Shown: positions 35,954-44,353 of the stretch, in pieces
Position numbering within the stretch: the stretch's first letter is position 1
How the letters are laid out: the number at the start of each line of letters is the position of its first letter
DNA from: a virus
Virus record (IMG/VR): IMGVR_UViG_3300017917_000952
Coordinates: 142,752 to 206,751 of that record
Length of the DNA: 64,000 bases
Direction: 5' to 3' (one strand)
Translations under genes and position numbers: made by a program
Notes under the pieces: model-generated
Database searches by the model: none
Seen by the model: the letters and a program-made list of their open reading frames with translations, nothing else
What the model was told of the DNA's origin: nothing

Positions 35954-37012
35954 ATGGCAAAGGCCTTTGATATTTCAAAGTTTCGTAAAACTTTGACTAA
36001 GTCTATTGATGGACTTGGACTAGGATTTAACGATCCTACAGACTGGGTGTCAACAGGTAACTATGCCCTTAACTATCTTATCAGCGGTGACTTCTTCAAA
36101 GGAGTACCGCTAGGTAAGGTAACTGTATTTGCCGGAGAATCCGGAGCAGGTAAATCATATATCTGCTCCGGAAACATCATCCGTCATGCACAGGAACAGG
36201 GCATTTATGTTATTCTAGTTGACTCAGAAAACGCTCTCGATGAAACTTGGTTACACGCACTAGGCGTGGATACAAGTGAACAAAAACTTCTTAAACTCAA
36301 TATGGCAATGATCGATGACGTTGCTAAAACTATCAGCGAGTTTATGAAAGAATACAAATCTATGCCAGAGGACGAGCGTCCAAAGGTATTGTTTGTTATC
36401 GACTCTTTGGGTATGCTTTTGACTCCAACTGATCTAAATCAGTTTGAAGCAGGCGACCTAAAAGGTGACATGGGTCGTAAACCCAAGGCACTGACAGCAC
36501 TTGTTCGTAACTGTGTTAATATGTTTGGTTCATGGAATGTTGGATTAGTTTGTACTAATCACACATACGCAAGCCAGGACATGTTTGATCCAGATGATAA
36601 GATCAGTGGTGGTCAAGGCTTTATCTACGCAAGTTCCATTGTTGTCGCTATGAAAAAACTCAAACTTAAAGAGGATGAGGATGGCAACAAGGTTAGTGAT
36701 GTTCTTGGTATTCGTTCTGCCTGCAAGGTTATGAAAACACGTTATGCCAAGCCATTCGAAAGCGTTCAGGTTAAGATTCCTTACTCAACTGGCATGGCTC
36801 CTACCTCCGGACTTGTTGACTTATTTGAGAAGATGGGTGTATTATCTAAAGTAGGTAATAAACTTGCTTATACAGATAAGGAAAGTGGAGAAATTGTAGC
36901 CGAGTTCCGCAAGAACTGGACTGAAGATAAACTAATGCTAATTATGAAGCAATGGGACGAATCAACAGTACAACCAACGGCTGTAGACGAACCCGCTGAG
37001 TCAGAGGAATAA
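35954..37012 (+). CDS. uvsX: UvsX RecA-like recombinase
   Basis: A 352-residue protein with Walker A GESGAGKS (61-68), a DSENALDETWLHALG segment, Walker B VLFVIDSLGMLL and loop region LVCTNHTYASQDMFDPDDKISGGQG. These match UvsX (T4: 391 residues). It forms filaments on ssDNA and catalyses strand invasion for recombination-dependent replication, with UvsY as mediator. SD AAAGGGG precedes the ATG. It is followed within 1 base by a small acidic gene. Confidence 0.95.
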   Translation: MAKAFDISKFRKTLTKSIDGLGLGFNDPTDWVSTGNYALNYLISGDFFKGVPLGKVTVFAGESGAGKSYICSGNIIRHAQEQGIYVILVDSENALDETWLHALGVDTSEQKLLKLNMAMIDDVAKTISEFMKEYKSMPEDERPKVLFVIDSLGMLLTPTDLNQFEAGDLKGDMGRKPKALTALVRNCVNMFGSWNVGLVCTNHTYASQDMFDPDDKISGGQGFIYASSIVVAMKKLKLKEDEDGNKVSDVLGIRSACKVMKTRYAKPFESVQVKIPYSTGMAPTSGLVDLFEKMGVLSKVGNKLAYTDKESGEIVAEFRKNWTEDKLMLIMKQWDESTVQPTAVDEPAESEE

Positions 37013-37013
37013 A

Positions 37014-37268
37014 ATGGAAGAAGATCTAATCATTGAAATTTGGGATGTTTTCAAAGAATACATCTCCGACAAAAACAAAGAAACAGCCGCAAATCACTTT
37101 GTCGATATGCTTATCGGCAAAGATGTAGAAATCAGTGTGCTCAAAGGCATGATGGGGTATGATCCTCATCTTGACGATGCAATCACTCTTGCTACACAAG
37201 ATGAATTCGAAGAGGATGACGAATCCTACGACGAAGACGGCTGGGACTATGACGAAGACGAGGAATAA
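37014..37268 (+). CDS. Small acidic protein between uvsX and uvsY
   Basis: An 84-residue protein with a helical N-terminus (LIIEIWDVFKEYISD) and an extremely acidic C-terminal tail of about 25 residues made largely of Asp, Glu and Tyr. It lies between the recombinase and mediator genes, with 1-3 base spacing, so its function is probably connected with recombination. The tail could mimic DNA or bind a basic partner. No family name can be given. Confidence 0.65.
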   Translation: MEEDLIIEIWDVFKEYISDKNKETAANHFVDMLIGKDVEISVLKGMMGYDPHLDDAITLATQDEFEEDDESYDEDGWDYDEDEE

Positions 37269-37271
37269 CTC

Positions 37272-37727
37272 ATGTCCTGGTATGCTAAAGTCTCTAAGGA
37301 CATAGCACACCTTCCCGGTTGTTTAGATCACTTTTACACAGAGTTAGAATCAGCAAGATCAGAGGTCAAAATCTACGGAAACGTAGAGAAGGCCTCTGCC
37401 TTGCTTCCTGGCATTGTAGAGCATAGATTTAATCAACTCCAGGAAATTGAGGCTATCCTAGAATATCTCAACATTGAACTGAGAAGAATCAAATCTAAGG
37501 CATTTAAAAAATACTTAGAAAATTATCAACGGGCATTGAGCAGTCGAGATTGTGAAAAATACGTTGAAGGAGAGGCAGATGTTGTTGATATGGAAAAAAT
37601 TATCAACGAATTTGCTATGTTGCGTAACCAATGGTTAGGAATCATTAAAGGTTTGGATATCAAGCAGTGGCAATTGAGTAACATCATCAAATTAAGAGCC
37701 GCCGGTCTTGAAGATATTTCACTTTGA
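37272..37727 (+). CDS. uvsY: UvsY recombination mediator
   Basis: A 151-residue protein. The pattern of a basic helical stretch (RRIKSKAFKKYLENYQRALSSRD), an acidic break (EGEADVVDME) and a C-terminal helix (NQWLGIIKGLDIKQWQLSNI) fits UvsY from cyanophage-type T4-like phages (T4 UvsY: 137 residues). UvsY loads UvsX onto gp32-coated ssDNA. Its position one gene after uvsX supports the call. Confidence 0.8.
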   Translation: MSWYAKVSKDIAHLPGCLDHFYTELESARSEVKIYGNVEKASALLPGIVEHRFNQLQEIEAILEYLNIELRRIKSKAFKKYLENYQRALSSRDCEKYVEGEADVVDMEKIINEFAMLRNQWLGIIKGLDIKQWQLSNIIKLRAAGLEDISL

Positions 37728-37736
37728 GTGTATAAT
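37708..37736 (+). promoter_or_regulatory. Sigma70-type promoter inside the uvsY 3' end
   Basis: TTGAAG (37708-37713), 17 bp spacer, TATAAT (37731-37736). The predicted +1 is base 37743, exactly the A of the next ATG, which has no Shine-Dalgarno. This predicts a leaderless early or middle mRNA. Confidence 0.65.
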
Positions 37737-37742
37737 ATTGCT

Positions 37743-38915
37743 ATGAACATCGAAGACCTCATCTCTGAACTGGTATTTGCTAGAATTAGTCTGCAAACCT
37801 ACGACACCAATTTGGTTTATAGTTTTTATGACCAAATTTCTCGAGGAAGCGGCCTGACAGAAAAGCAAAGTGTTTTGGCAGTTAGAATTTTAAAGCGTTA
37901 CAGTCAGCAGTTGAGTCAATTTTTGAACAAAGATGTGTCGTCGTTTCTTCAAAGTCCGGCATTTCGCTTGCCTATCCGTAAAATAAGCAATGATAGAAGA
38001 CTAACCATTGCTACCCATAGTACCATGGGTCGGGTAATTAAGGCAGTTTTTCCATATAACGAAAAAACTGTGGAAAATATCCGAAAAAATCGTGACTCGC
38101 TTGGACAAGCACAATGGGACAAAGACGAAAAATGCTGGTTTTTCAGTTTAAATGAAAATTCGCTCCAATTTTTGTCAACACTGGAACAGTTCGAATACGA
38201 CGAGACCGTGGAATTGTTCATTAATCAAATCAAGGACATACATAATGACATTGAAAATTATGTCCCGATGTTAATTGTTGAAGATTTGAAGCCAAAACTT
38301 AAAAATTGTGACAAAAATATGCCTGATTTGAACCAAAACGACTTCATTTCTGCAATTTTTGAAGCCAGAAAAAGAGGTGTGTGTACTTGGGACGATACTA
38401 TCAATAGATTCATTGATAGTGACGAAGTCGATCCTATTACACGAGAGTTCTTAAAAACCGATCCAGGCGAAAAATTCGGTGTGGACAGCGAAATTCACCA
38501 AATTTTTAGCCTATCTACAGTTGTTGCAAACCTACTGCCTGTAATGGTAGTGATCCCCGGTGGTGACGAGTTAGATAAAATGACACTGGCCCGAGATTTT
38601 TTTAAAGATTTGGGAATTGAAAATGAAGAAATGAGTGTAATGTTTAGATTGCCCTCAAATACTCACGGATTGTTCAATGAGTATGTAAAACTTAATGAAC
38701 TAAATTCACCTATCTCAGAAAAAACTAAGGTTGTCTTTGTCAGCAGTAAAATTCCTAAACCAATTTTTAAGTCAAAAATAAAATTCAACTGCATTTTGAA
38801 TCTTGGGTATAGCAATGTTCACTATACTATGCAGAATTTTTTAAAAAATCACGAAAATGCTATAATGTATAGTAAAGCAAAAGAAATAAAAAATTTAAAA
38901 TATGGCTTCCTGTAA
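37743..38915 (+). CDS. HARP-domain-like protein next to UvsW
   Basis: The ATG at 37743 gives 390 residues beginning MNIEDLISEL; a GTG at 37728 would add five residues but lies over the promoter. Residues about 90-140 (GRVIKAVFPYNEKTVENI... WDKDEKCWFFSL) have the hydrophobic pattern of HARP domains, which bind forked DNA in annealing helicases of the SMARCAL1 type. No Walker A motif is visible, so this would be a DNA-structure-binding protein without its own helicase. It overlaps the uvsW start by 14 bases, suggesting the two work together on replication forks. It is AT-rich compared with its neighbours. Confidence 0.55.
   Translation: MNIEDLISELVFARISLQTYDTNLVYSFYDQISRGSGLTEKQSVLAVRILKRYSQQLSQFLNKDVSSFLQSPAFRLPIRKISNDRRLTIATHSTMGRVIKAVFPYNEKTVENIRKNRDSLGQAQWDKDEKCWFFSLNENSLQFLSTLEQFEYDETVELFINQIKDIHNDIENYVPMLIVEDLKPKLKNCDKNMPDLNQNDFISAIFEARKRGVCTWDDTINRFIDSDEVDPITREFLKTDPGEKFGVDSEIHQIFSLSTVVANLLPVMVVIPGGDELDKMTLARDFFKDLGIENEEMSVMFRLPSNTHGLFNEYVKLNELNSPISEKTKVVFVSSKIPKPIFKSKIKFNCILNLGYSNVHYTMQNFLKNHENAIMYSKAKEIKNLKYGFL
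38858..38866 (+). promoter_or_regulatory. Extended -10 promoter before uvsW
   Basis: TGCTATAAT is an extended -10 element (TGnTATAAT). No good -35 lies 17 bp upstream (TTTTTA at best). It predicts a start near 38873, 29 bases before the uvsW ATG. Confidence 0.45.
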
Positions 38916-40362
38916 AATTATTATTAAAGACGAAGTCAATGTTAAGATAGAAAATTTAGATCTTGACACGAGAAAGGCATTAGTCCGTAAATTTAAGTAC
39001 GAAGACCCTACTGCACGGTATCGTCCGGCCTACAAACTGGGGCGTTGGGACGGTACTGTGAGTTTTTTCGGTCTTGGAGGAACAACTTATCTGTCAATGT
39101 TGCCTCAGGTATTAGAATATCTCGAGGCAGCAAATTATTACATTGAACTTGAAGATCATAGGAATCCTACAGACCTAAAATTTGAGGAAATTTCTGAAGA
39201 TTTTTGGGGTGAAAAATGCTGGCCCGAAGGACACAGGTTTGCAGGAGAACCTATTAGACTGCGTGATGATCAAGTTGAAGTTATCAATAAATTTTTAGAG
39301 AATCCGCAGTGCATACAAGAAATTGCAACTGGTTTTGGTAAGACCATTACCACCGCAACTTTGGCAAAAATTTGTGAAAAATATGGTAGAACAGTCACTA
39401 TTGTCCCGAACAAGTCACTTGTCGAGCAAACAGAAGAAGATTTTATTAACGTTGGCCTTGACGTCGGAGTTTACTACGGCGACAGAAAAGATCTTAATAA
39501 AACACATACTATCTGCACTTGGCAAAGTTTGAATATTTTAGACAAAAAATCCAAGGAAATTAGCGACGAAGAACTGCTAACATTAGCCGAGTTACTAGAA
39601 GGTGTGCAGACTGTTATGGTTGACGAAGTACACATGGCTAAGGCAGAAGTTCTTAAAAACCTATTAACAAGAAATTTAGCAAATGCACCCATTCGTTGGG
39701 GGCTTACTGGCACTGTACCTAAGGCAGATCACGAATTTCAAAGTATTCGTGCCGCACTTGGAGAAGTAGTTCATCAAGTTAAGGCACATGAATTACAAGA
39801 GAAAGGCGTTCTCAGTAATTGCCACGTACAGGTCATACAGACCGCAGAGTGGAAAGAGTTTGGCGGGTATGCCGAAGAGCTAAAATACCTGGTTACAAAC
39901 GAAGAACGCATGAGTTACATTGCAAATCTAATTACAGGCATTGCCGAATCTGGCAACACGCTGGTGTTAGTTGACCGAATTGAAAGCGGAAAATTTTTAA
40001 CCGACAGACTCACTGATAGCGTATTCATATCAGGTGCTGTAAAAACCAAAGACAGAAAGGAAGAATACCGTGAAGTGGCAACTGCTGATAACAAGATTAT
40101 TGTGGCGACTTATGGTGTGGCCGCTGTGGGTATTAATATTCCTCGTATTTTTAATTTGGTTCTTTTGGAGCCCGGAAAGAGCTTTGTCCGCGTTATACAA
40201 TCAATTGGGCGTGGCATTAGAAAAGCAGAAGACAAAGACTTCGTCCAGATTTGGGATGTCACAGCGGCAACCAAGTACGCTAAACGGCACCTTACGGAAA
40301 GGAAGAAGTTTTATAAAGAAGCCAAGTATCCGTTTACGATTGAGAAAGTGAAATACCAATAA
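38902..40362 (+). CDS. uvsW: UvsW DNA/RNA helicase
   Basis: A 486-residue superfamily 2 helicase. Visible motifs are Walker A ATGFGKTITT (about 142-151), DEVH box MVDEVHMAKA (about 239-248), LTGTVP, and motif VI QSIGRGIRKA (about 433). T4 UvsW (503 residues) unwinds R-loops and branched DNA, switching replication from origin- to recombination-dependent mode. It overlaps the HARP-like gene upstream by 14 bases and is followed by a gene whose ATG overlaps its TAA. Confidence 0.93.
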   Translation: MASCKIIIKDEVNVKIENLDLDTRKALVRKFKYEDPTARYRPAYKLGRWDGTVSFFGLGGTTYLSMLPQVLEYLEAANYYIELEDHRNPTDLKFEEISEDFWGEKCWPEGHRFAGEPIRLRDDQVEVINKFLENPQCIQEIATGFGKTITTATLAKICEKYGRTVTIVPNKSLVEQTEEDFINVGLDVGVYYGDRKDLNKTHTICTWQSLNILDKKSKEISDEELLTLAELLEGVQTVMVDEVHMAKAEVLKNLLTRNLANAPIRWGLTGTVPKADHEFQSIRAALGEVVHQVKAHELQEKGVLSNCHVQVIQTAEWKEFGGYAEELKYLVTNEERMSYIANLITGIAESGNTLVLVDRIESGKFLTDRLTDSVFISGAVKTKDRKEEYREVATADNKIIVATYGVAAVGINIPRIFNLVLLEPGKSFVRVIQSIGRGIRKAEDKDFVQIWDVTAATKYAKRHLTERKKFYKEAKYPFTIEKVKYQ

Positions 40363-40865
40363 TGCAAATTTTAACCCTAGAAAACAAAACATTTTATCTT
40401 AATGATCTACCCGAAGAGATTGAAGACGATCTTCGGTTCTCAGTATTAGATAATTCAGACAGCAGCAATCCTGATCATTTTTTCATTCCGTTAATTTTCT
40501 TAGAAAGTTTTACAGGTCCTGCGGTTGTACTTAAGGTAGGACCACATGAAGTAACAATGCCTCTGGATTGGTGTACTATCGTTGGCGACCCAGAAGGGCC
40601 CGACATGGAAATACTACCGTTAACGAGCCTCAACGATAGAGGATTTAAAACATTTTGTTTTAATCCTATTAGCGGGTTCAGACCGGAATTTTTAGAAATT
40701 GACATCATAGATGTTTACCAAGATGTGAAATGGTATTTTCCTAAGATGAAGCCGGGTCAATTGCTATGTACACCTTTACATGCAGGCGAAAAACCACTGT
40801 GTGCATATTTTGTTAAAGAAGTAAGTCGTCAAAGCGAACTGGTAGATTATACTAAGTGTTGGTAA
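40362..40865 (+). CDS. Conserved hypothetical protein
   Basis: A 167-residue acidic protein, with no recognised motif. It has several aromatic residues and a beta-rich look (VVLKVGPHEVTMPLDWCTIVGD). The start overlaps the uvsW stop by one base and it is spaced 1 base from the next gene, so it belongs to the replication operon. Related genes near uvsW occur in other T4-like phages as far as I recall, without a known function. Confidence 0.6.
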   Translation: MQILTLENKTFYLNDLPEEIEDDLRFSVLDNSDSSNPDHFFIPLIFLESFTGPAVVLKVGPHEVTMPLDWCTIVGDPEGPDMEILPLTSLNDRGFKTFCFNPISGFRPEFLEIDIIDVYQDVKWYFPKMKPGQLLCTPLHAGEKPLCAYFVKEVSRQSELVDYTKCW

Positions 40866-40866
40866 T

Positions 40867-41133
40867 ATGGAATCTCGATTTGAGCCAGGTCAGCGGTACG
40901 TTTACGAACATGTAGACGGAGTTACCTATGCAAGAAAATCAGGTGATCCTGTTAGTTCAAGATTTGAAATCGGGAGGACATGGGAAAGAGTCAGCCACGA
41001 CGCAGAGTTAAAAAGGCAGGACTTGTGGAAAAATATCTATAAGGCTGCTGAAGATAATCCTGCCTTGCAAAAAGCAATTGATGAATGTATATTACTATAT
41101 TACCTGAGTAAAAAAGATGGCAGCGAAACTTGA
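40867..41133 (+). CDS. Hypothetical protein
   Basis: An 88-residue protein (FEPGQRYVYEHVDGVTYARKSGD at the N-terminus, helical C-terminus). It starts 1 base after the preceding stop and its 3' end overlaps the gp62-like gene by 17 bases. No recognised family or motif. Confidence 0.55.
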   Translation: MESRFEPGQRYVYEHVDGVTYARKSGDPVSSRFEIGRTWERVSHDAELKRQDLWKNIYKAAEDNPALQKAIDECILLYYLSKKDGSET

Positions 41134-41578
41134 TATTAAGAGAGAATTAAATGCAGTAGATCGTAAAATTTACGACTTCTATGAAAACCTTACGGATGAA
41201 GAAAAGAAAGCATTTAGTCCTTATGTTTTGATGCGGTATACTAGTAATGTACAAGGTGACCGAGATATTCAAGAATGGTTCCTTGAGATGACCAATGAAT
41301 GTGTCAATAAAAATCATTGGGATCTAAGTAAGAATCATAAAGCACTTTTGTGGAAACTATTTGCAGCCACAGGTGCTGGTGTAAACTGTTATCATCCTTA
41401 CATTGCAGCAGGCAAAAAAGAAAAAGCAAATAAGATAGAAAAATTGCTGGCAGAAATTTATCCCGCAAGGAAGATGGAAGATATTAAACTGTTAGCATCT
41501 ATGATGACCGAAAAAGACAAACAGGAATTGTTTGACAAAATGGGTTTTGATAAAAAGCAACGGAAAGAATACGAGTGA
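41117..41578 (+). CDS. 62: Clamp-loader small subunit, gp62-like
   Basis: A 153-residue helical protein. DFYENLTDEEKKAFSPYVLMRYTS, then WDLSKNHKALLWKLFAATG, a basic KKEKANKIEKLLAE and the ending TEKDKQELFDKMGFDKKQRKEYE have the layout of divergent gp62 proteins in T4-like phages. In T4 gp62 joins gp44 to load the gp45 clamp. gp44 and gp45 are not in this window, so the usual 44-62 neighbourhood cannot be used as support. Confidence 0.55.
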   Translation: MAAKLDIKRELNAVDRKIYDFYENLTDEEKKAFSPYVLMRYTSNVQGDRDIQEWFLEMTNECVNKNHWDLSKNHKALLWKLFAATGAGVNCYHPYIAAGKKEKANKIEKLLAEIYPARKMEDIKLLASMMTEKDKQELFDKMGFDKKQRKEYE

Positions 41579-42270
41579 TAGACCTAGTGGCACAACCTTA
41601 TAAATGCAATCACTGTAGCAAGAGTTTTATGCAGGAGAAAACTCTTGTTGCTCATATGTGTGAAAGAAAAAGGCGTGCTCTACAAAAAGATGAGAAACGT
41701 GTTCAAGCAGGTTTTATGGCATTCAATCGCTGGTGGCAATTAGCACAAGGCGCAAAGAAACTAAAAACCTATGATGAATTTTGCGATACATCTTACTACA
41801 ACGCCTTTGTAAAATTTGGAAGTTTTATTAACAATGTCAATCCTATATACCCGGAAAAATTTATTGACTTTGTTATTAAGAGCGGAGTTAAATTAGATCA
41901 TTGGTGCAGGGACGAGCTCTACGACCAATACTTAATCGAAATGATTAAGGTAGAGCCAGTTGAAAGTGCAATGCAGCGTTCTATACAGACTATGATGGAA
42001 TGGGCAGACGAGCATAATGCAGATTTTGCACATTACTTTCTATATGTAAGTTTGAATAGAGCAGTGCGTGATATCAGGAACGGAAATGTGAGTCCTTGGA
42101 TCATTTTAAATACAGTATCAGGAAAAGAAATGATACAAAAAATGAGTGACGAACAATTAGATATGATCTCACCTACATTTGATGTAGCGTTCTGGCTTAA
42201 GAAGTTTCGTGATGTTCCTGCTGATGTTGCACTTGTAAAAGAAATTTGTAACGGAGCAGGAATTAAATGA
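41575..42270 (+). CDS. Zinc-finger protein of unknown role
   Basis: A 231-residue protein. The N-terminus YKCNHCSKSFMQEKTLVAHMC (about residues 9-29) is a C2H2-like finger whose last ligand is Cys rather than His. The remainder is helical and aromatic (FMAFNRWWQLA, FSFINN-type segments), without known motifs. It is coupled by a 4-base overlap to the gp62-like gene and to the next gene, placing it in the replication operon. Nucleic-acid binding is a reasonable inference from the finger. Confidence 0.6.
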   Translation: MIDLVAQPYKCNHCSKSFMQEKTLVAHMCERKRRALQKDEKRVQAGFMAFNRWWQLAQGAKKLKTYDEFCDTSYYNAFVKFGSFINNVNPIYPEKFIDFVIKSGVKLDHWCRDELYDQYLIEMIKVEPVESAMQRSIQTMMEWADEHNADFAHYFLYVSLNRAVRDIRNGNVSPWIILNTVSGKEMIQKMSDEQLDMISPTFDVAFWLKKFRDVPADVALVKEICNGAGIK

Positions 42271-42653
42271 GTAAAGATGCACTAAGAAAATTCTGTGAAA
42301 TGCATCAAGTGCGTGTAATTGACACGAATAAAAGAGCACATAGATATCACAAAATCAATGTGAAATATTTTAATGATTCTAATGATTATAATAGAATCTA
42401 TGAAGATGTAGTACGCACGGAAACTGAACCATTATATACTGTAGAGATTGCAGAAAGCGAACTAGAAAAAATTGCCGATTTTGAACAACAGGTTTTTAAT
42501 AACATGAAACAAACAGGCCATTACAGAATGTTCGAAATTTTAATGGAACAGAAAGAAGAAGAACAAAGATTGCGAAATAAGTATCCTGCTGTTAAGAAGG
42601 CATACGAGCATTACAGCCTGATGTTAAAATTGGCGGAGAGCGGAGAATTATGA
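42267..42653 (+). CDS. Hypothetical charged protein
   Basis: A 128-residue, highly charged helical protein (NNMKQTGHYRMFEILMEQKEEEQRLR). It overlaps the genes on both sides by 4 bases (ATGA), indicating coupled translation. No family recognised. Confidence 0.55.
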   Translation: MSKDALRKFCEMHQVRVIDTNKRAHRYHKINVKYFNDSNDYNRIYEDVVRTETEPLYTVEIAESELEKIADFEQQVFNNMKQTGHYRMFEILMEQKEEEQRLRNKYPAVKKAYEHYSLMLKLAESGEL

Positions 42654-42838
42654 AAGCAGTAACAGTTGGTTCGCGTTGGTGGGCCGGTGATAATAAAAGA
42701 TTTGTTGTTATAAATGTAATCACTATAGAAGGACATACGTGGGTTCATTATAGAGATGACAAAAATAAAGAAAGCCCTAGGGAATATAGTTGTTACCTAG
42801 AAAGTTTCTTATCAAGATTTAGTGAGTTACCAGAATGA
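42650..42838 (+). CDS. Hypothetical small protein
   Basis: A 62-residue protein with several Trp/Tyr residues (GSRWWAGDNKRFVVINV, GHTWVHYRDD), a pattern suggesting a small beta-barrel. It has 4-base overlaps on both sides. The preceding sequence GGCGGAGAGCGGAGAATT includes GGAG as Shine-Dalgarno. Confidence 0.55.
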   Translation: MKAVTVGSRWWAGDNKRFVVINVITIEGHTWVHYRDDKNKESPREYSCYLESFLSRFSELPE

Positions 42839-43194
42839 CAAGATTAAACGGGTTTGTAGAAAAAGGTTGGGGGCATGAATTTATTTTTGCCACCAACGAT
42901 AAGTATTGTGGAAAACTTTTAAAGTTTAACAAAGATGCAAAATTCAGTATGCACTTTCATGCTGTTAAAGATGAAACATGGTTTGTATTGAATGGTCGGT
43001 TCATTGTTAAGTACATTGACACAGTAGACGCAACTCAAAAAGAAGTTGAACTAAAACAAGGCGATGTATGGCATAACCCGCCGCTGTTTCCTCATCAGGT
43101 AATCTGCTTAGAAGAAGGCACACTCATTGAAGTCAGTACGCCGGACAGTATTGCAGACAATTATCGAGTTGCCAAGGGAGACAGCCAGAAATGA
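42835..43194 (+). CDS. Cupin-fold protein (sugar-phosphate type)
   Basis: A 119-residue protein starting with a KGWGHEFIFA strand and containing MHFHAVKDETWFVLNGRF (about residues 42-59) and FPHQVICLEEGT (about 85-96). The HxH...E and distal His are the metal-binding residues of the cupin fold, and the closest functional analogy is with mannose-6-phosphate isomerase C-terminal cupins and nucleotide-sugar epimerases. It overlaps hldD by 4 bases and opens the sugar cluster, so it may act on a sugar phosphate or nucleotide sugar. Confidence 0.65.
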   Translation: MTRLNGFVEKGWGHEFIFATNDKYCGKLLKFNKDAKFSMHFHAVKDETWFVLNGRFIVKYIDTVDATQKEVELKQGDVWHNPPLFPHQVICLEEGTLIEVSTPDSIADNYRVAKGDSQK

Positions 43195-43964
43195 AAATCT
43201 TAATTACAGGTCATAAAGGCTTTATTGGAAAAAATCTAGTAACACACCTGCAGGACCATGAGTTAAGTTTCTATGAACCGGGAGATAATCTACCGTCAGT
43301 TAATGGACTAGACTGGGTAATTCACCTCGGTGCAATTACATCAACTACAGAGACAAATGTAGAACGTGTAATGGAAGCCAATTATGATTTCAGTCGCTGG
43401 TTAGTAAATGAATGCCTAAAACACGGTGTTAACTTTCAGTACTCAAGTTCTGCAAGTATCTATGGGCTTAAAACAGAATTCAATGAAAGCAGTCCTGCTG
43501 ATCCTAGAAGTCCTTATGCCTGGAGTAAATTTCTATTTGACAGATATATAACATATCTAGCAGGAAACTGGCCAATTAAGGTACAGGGGTTTAGATATTT
43601 TAACGTCTACGGTCCGGGTGAAGATCACAAAGGTGACCAAGCAAGTCCTTACTTCAAATTTGAGAAGCAGGCTAAAGAAACAGGTGTAATTAAACTGTTT
43701 GAAGGTAGTGAAGAATTTAAACGCGACTTTATTCCTGTCGAGACAGTTTGTAAAATTCACAAGCACTTCCTTAGTGTACCTGATACAGGGATATGGAATG
43801 TAGGTACTGGCCGAGCAACTTCTTTTGCTGATGTAGCAAGAATGATTGCTGACAAGTACGGCGCTAGGATTGAATATATTCCAATGCCTGAAAATTTAAA
43901 ACATCAATATCAAACATACACCTGTGCTGATACTAAGTTACTGAAAAGTTATTACAACATATGA
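43191..43964 (+). CDS. hldD: ADP-glycero-manno-heptose 6-epimerase (HldD/RfaD-like)
   Basis: A 257-residue short-chain dehydrogenase/epimerase. It has the NAD-binding GHKGFIG (7-13), YxxxK in SPYAWSKFLF (about 108-117), then RDFIPVETV, GIWNVGTGRATSFADVA and IEYIPMPENLKHQYQTYTCAD. The last two blocks are characteristic of HldD, which makes ADP-L-glycero-manno-heptose for lipopolysaccharide core. Host enzymes have about 310 residues, so this is a compact form. The next two genes encode the two HldE activities. Confidence 0.78.
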   Translation: MKILITGHKGFIGKNLVTHLQDHELSFYEPGDNLPSVNGLDWVIHLGAITSTTETNVERVMEANYDFSRWLVNECLKHGVNFQYSSSASIYGLKTEFNESSPADPRSPYAWSKFLFDRYITYLAGNWPIKVQGFRYFNVYGPGEDHKGDQASPYFKFEKQAKETGVIKLFEGSEEFKRDFIPVETVCKIHKHFLSVPDTGIWNVGTGRATSFADVARMIADKYGARIEYIPMPENLKHQYQTYTCADTKLLKSYYNI

Positions 43965-44353
43965 AGATATTTGTAAACGGCACATTTGATATTTTGCATA
44001 GAGGACATCTTGAAATGTTAAGGTATGCAAAAAGTCTCGGTGACGAATTGATGGTATGTATTGATAGCGACCATAGAGTAAAAGAATTAAAAGGTGATAG
44101 TCGTCCTATCAATAATCAAGAAGATAGAAAATTTATGTTAGACAGCCTCAAGTGGGTTGACCGTTGCTGGATTTTTAGTGACGAGGAAGAACTAGAAAAA
44201 ATTATTGAGCTCTATCAACCTGACATTATGGTTAAAGGTAGCGACTATAAAGGTAAGCCTATTGTAGGCGAACAGTATTGTAAAGAAATTAGATTTTATG
44301 ACCACACAGGACATTCAACAACGAGACTCATTCAACGTATTACTGATCGGTGA
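43961..44353 (+). CDS. Nucleotidyltransferase, HldE C-terminal domain type
   Basis: A 130-residue protein. FVNGTFDILHRGHLEMLRYA contains the HxGH signature of the cytidylyltransferase-like fold (HRGH), followed by DSDHRVKELKGDSRPINNQEDR and DIMVKGSDYKG, the pattern of the adenylyltransferase half of HldE. It would transfer AMP onto heptose-1-phosphate. In bacteria it is often fused behind the kinase; here it is a separate gene placed before the kinase and overlapping it by 56 bases. Confidence 0.78.
   Translation: MKIFVNGTFDILHRGHLEMLRYAKSLGDELMVCIDSDHRVKELKGDSRPINNQEDRKFMLDSLKWVDRCWIFSDEEELEKIIELYQPDIMVKGSDYKGKPIVGEQYCKEIRFYDHTGHSTTRLIQRITDR

Noticed and set aside
35235-35978. 247-codon minus-strand frame opposite gp32
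   Set aside because: Cys/Arg/Phe-rich antisense translation of a clear gp32 gene, without SD or promoter.
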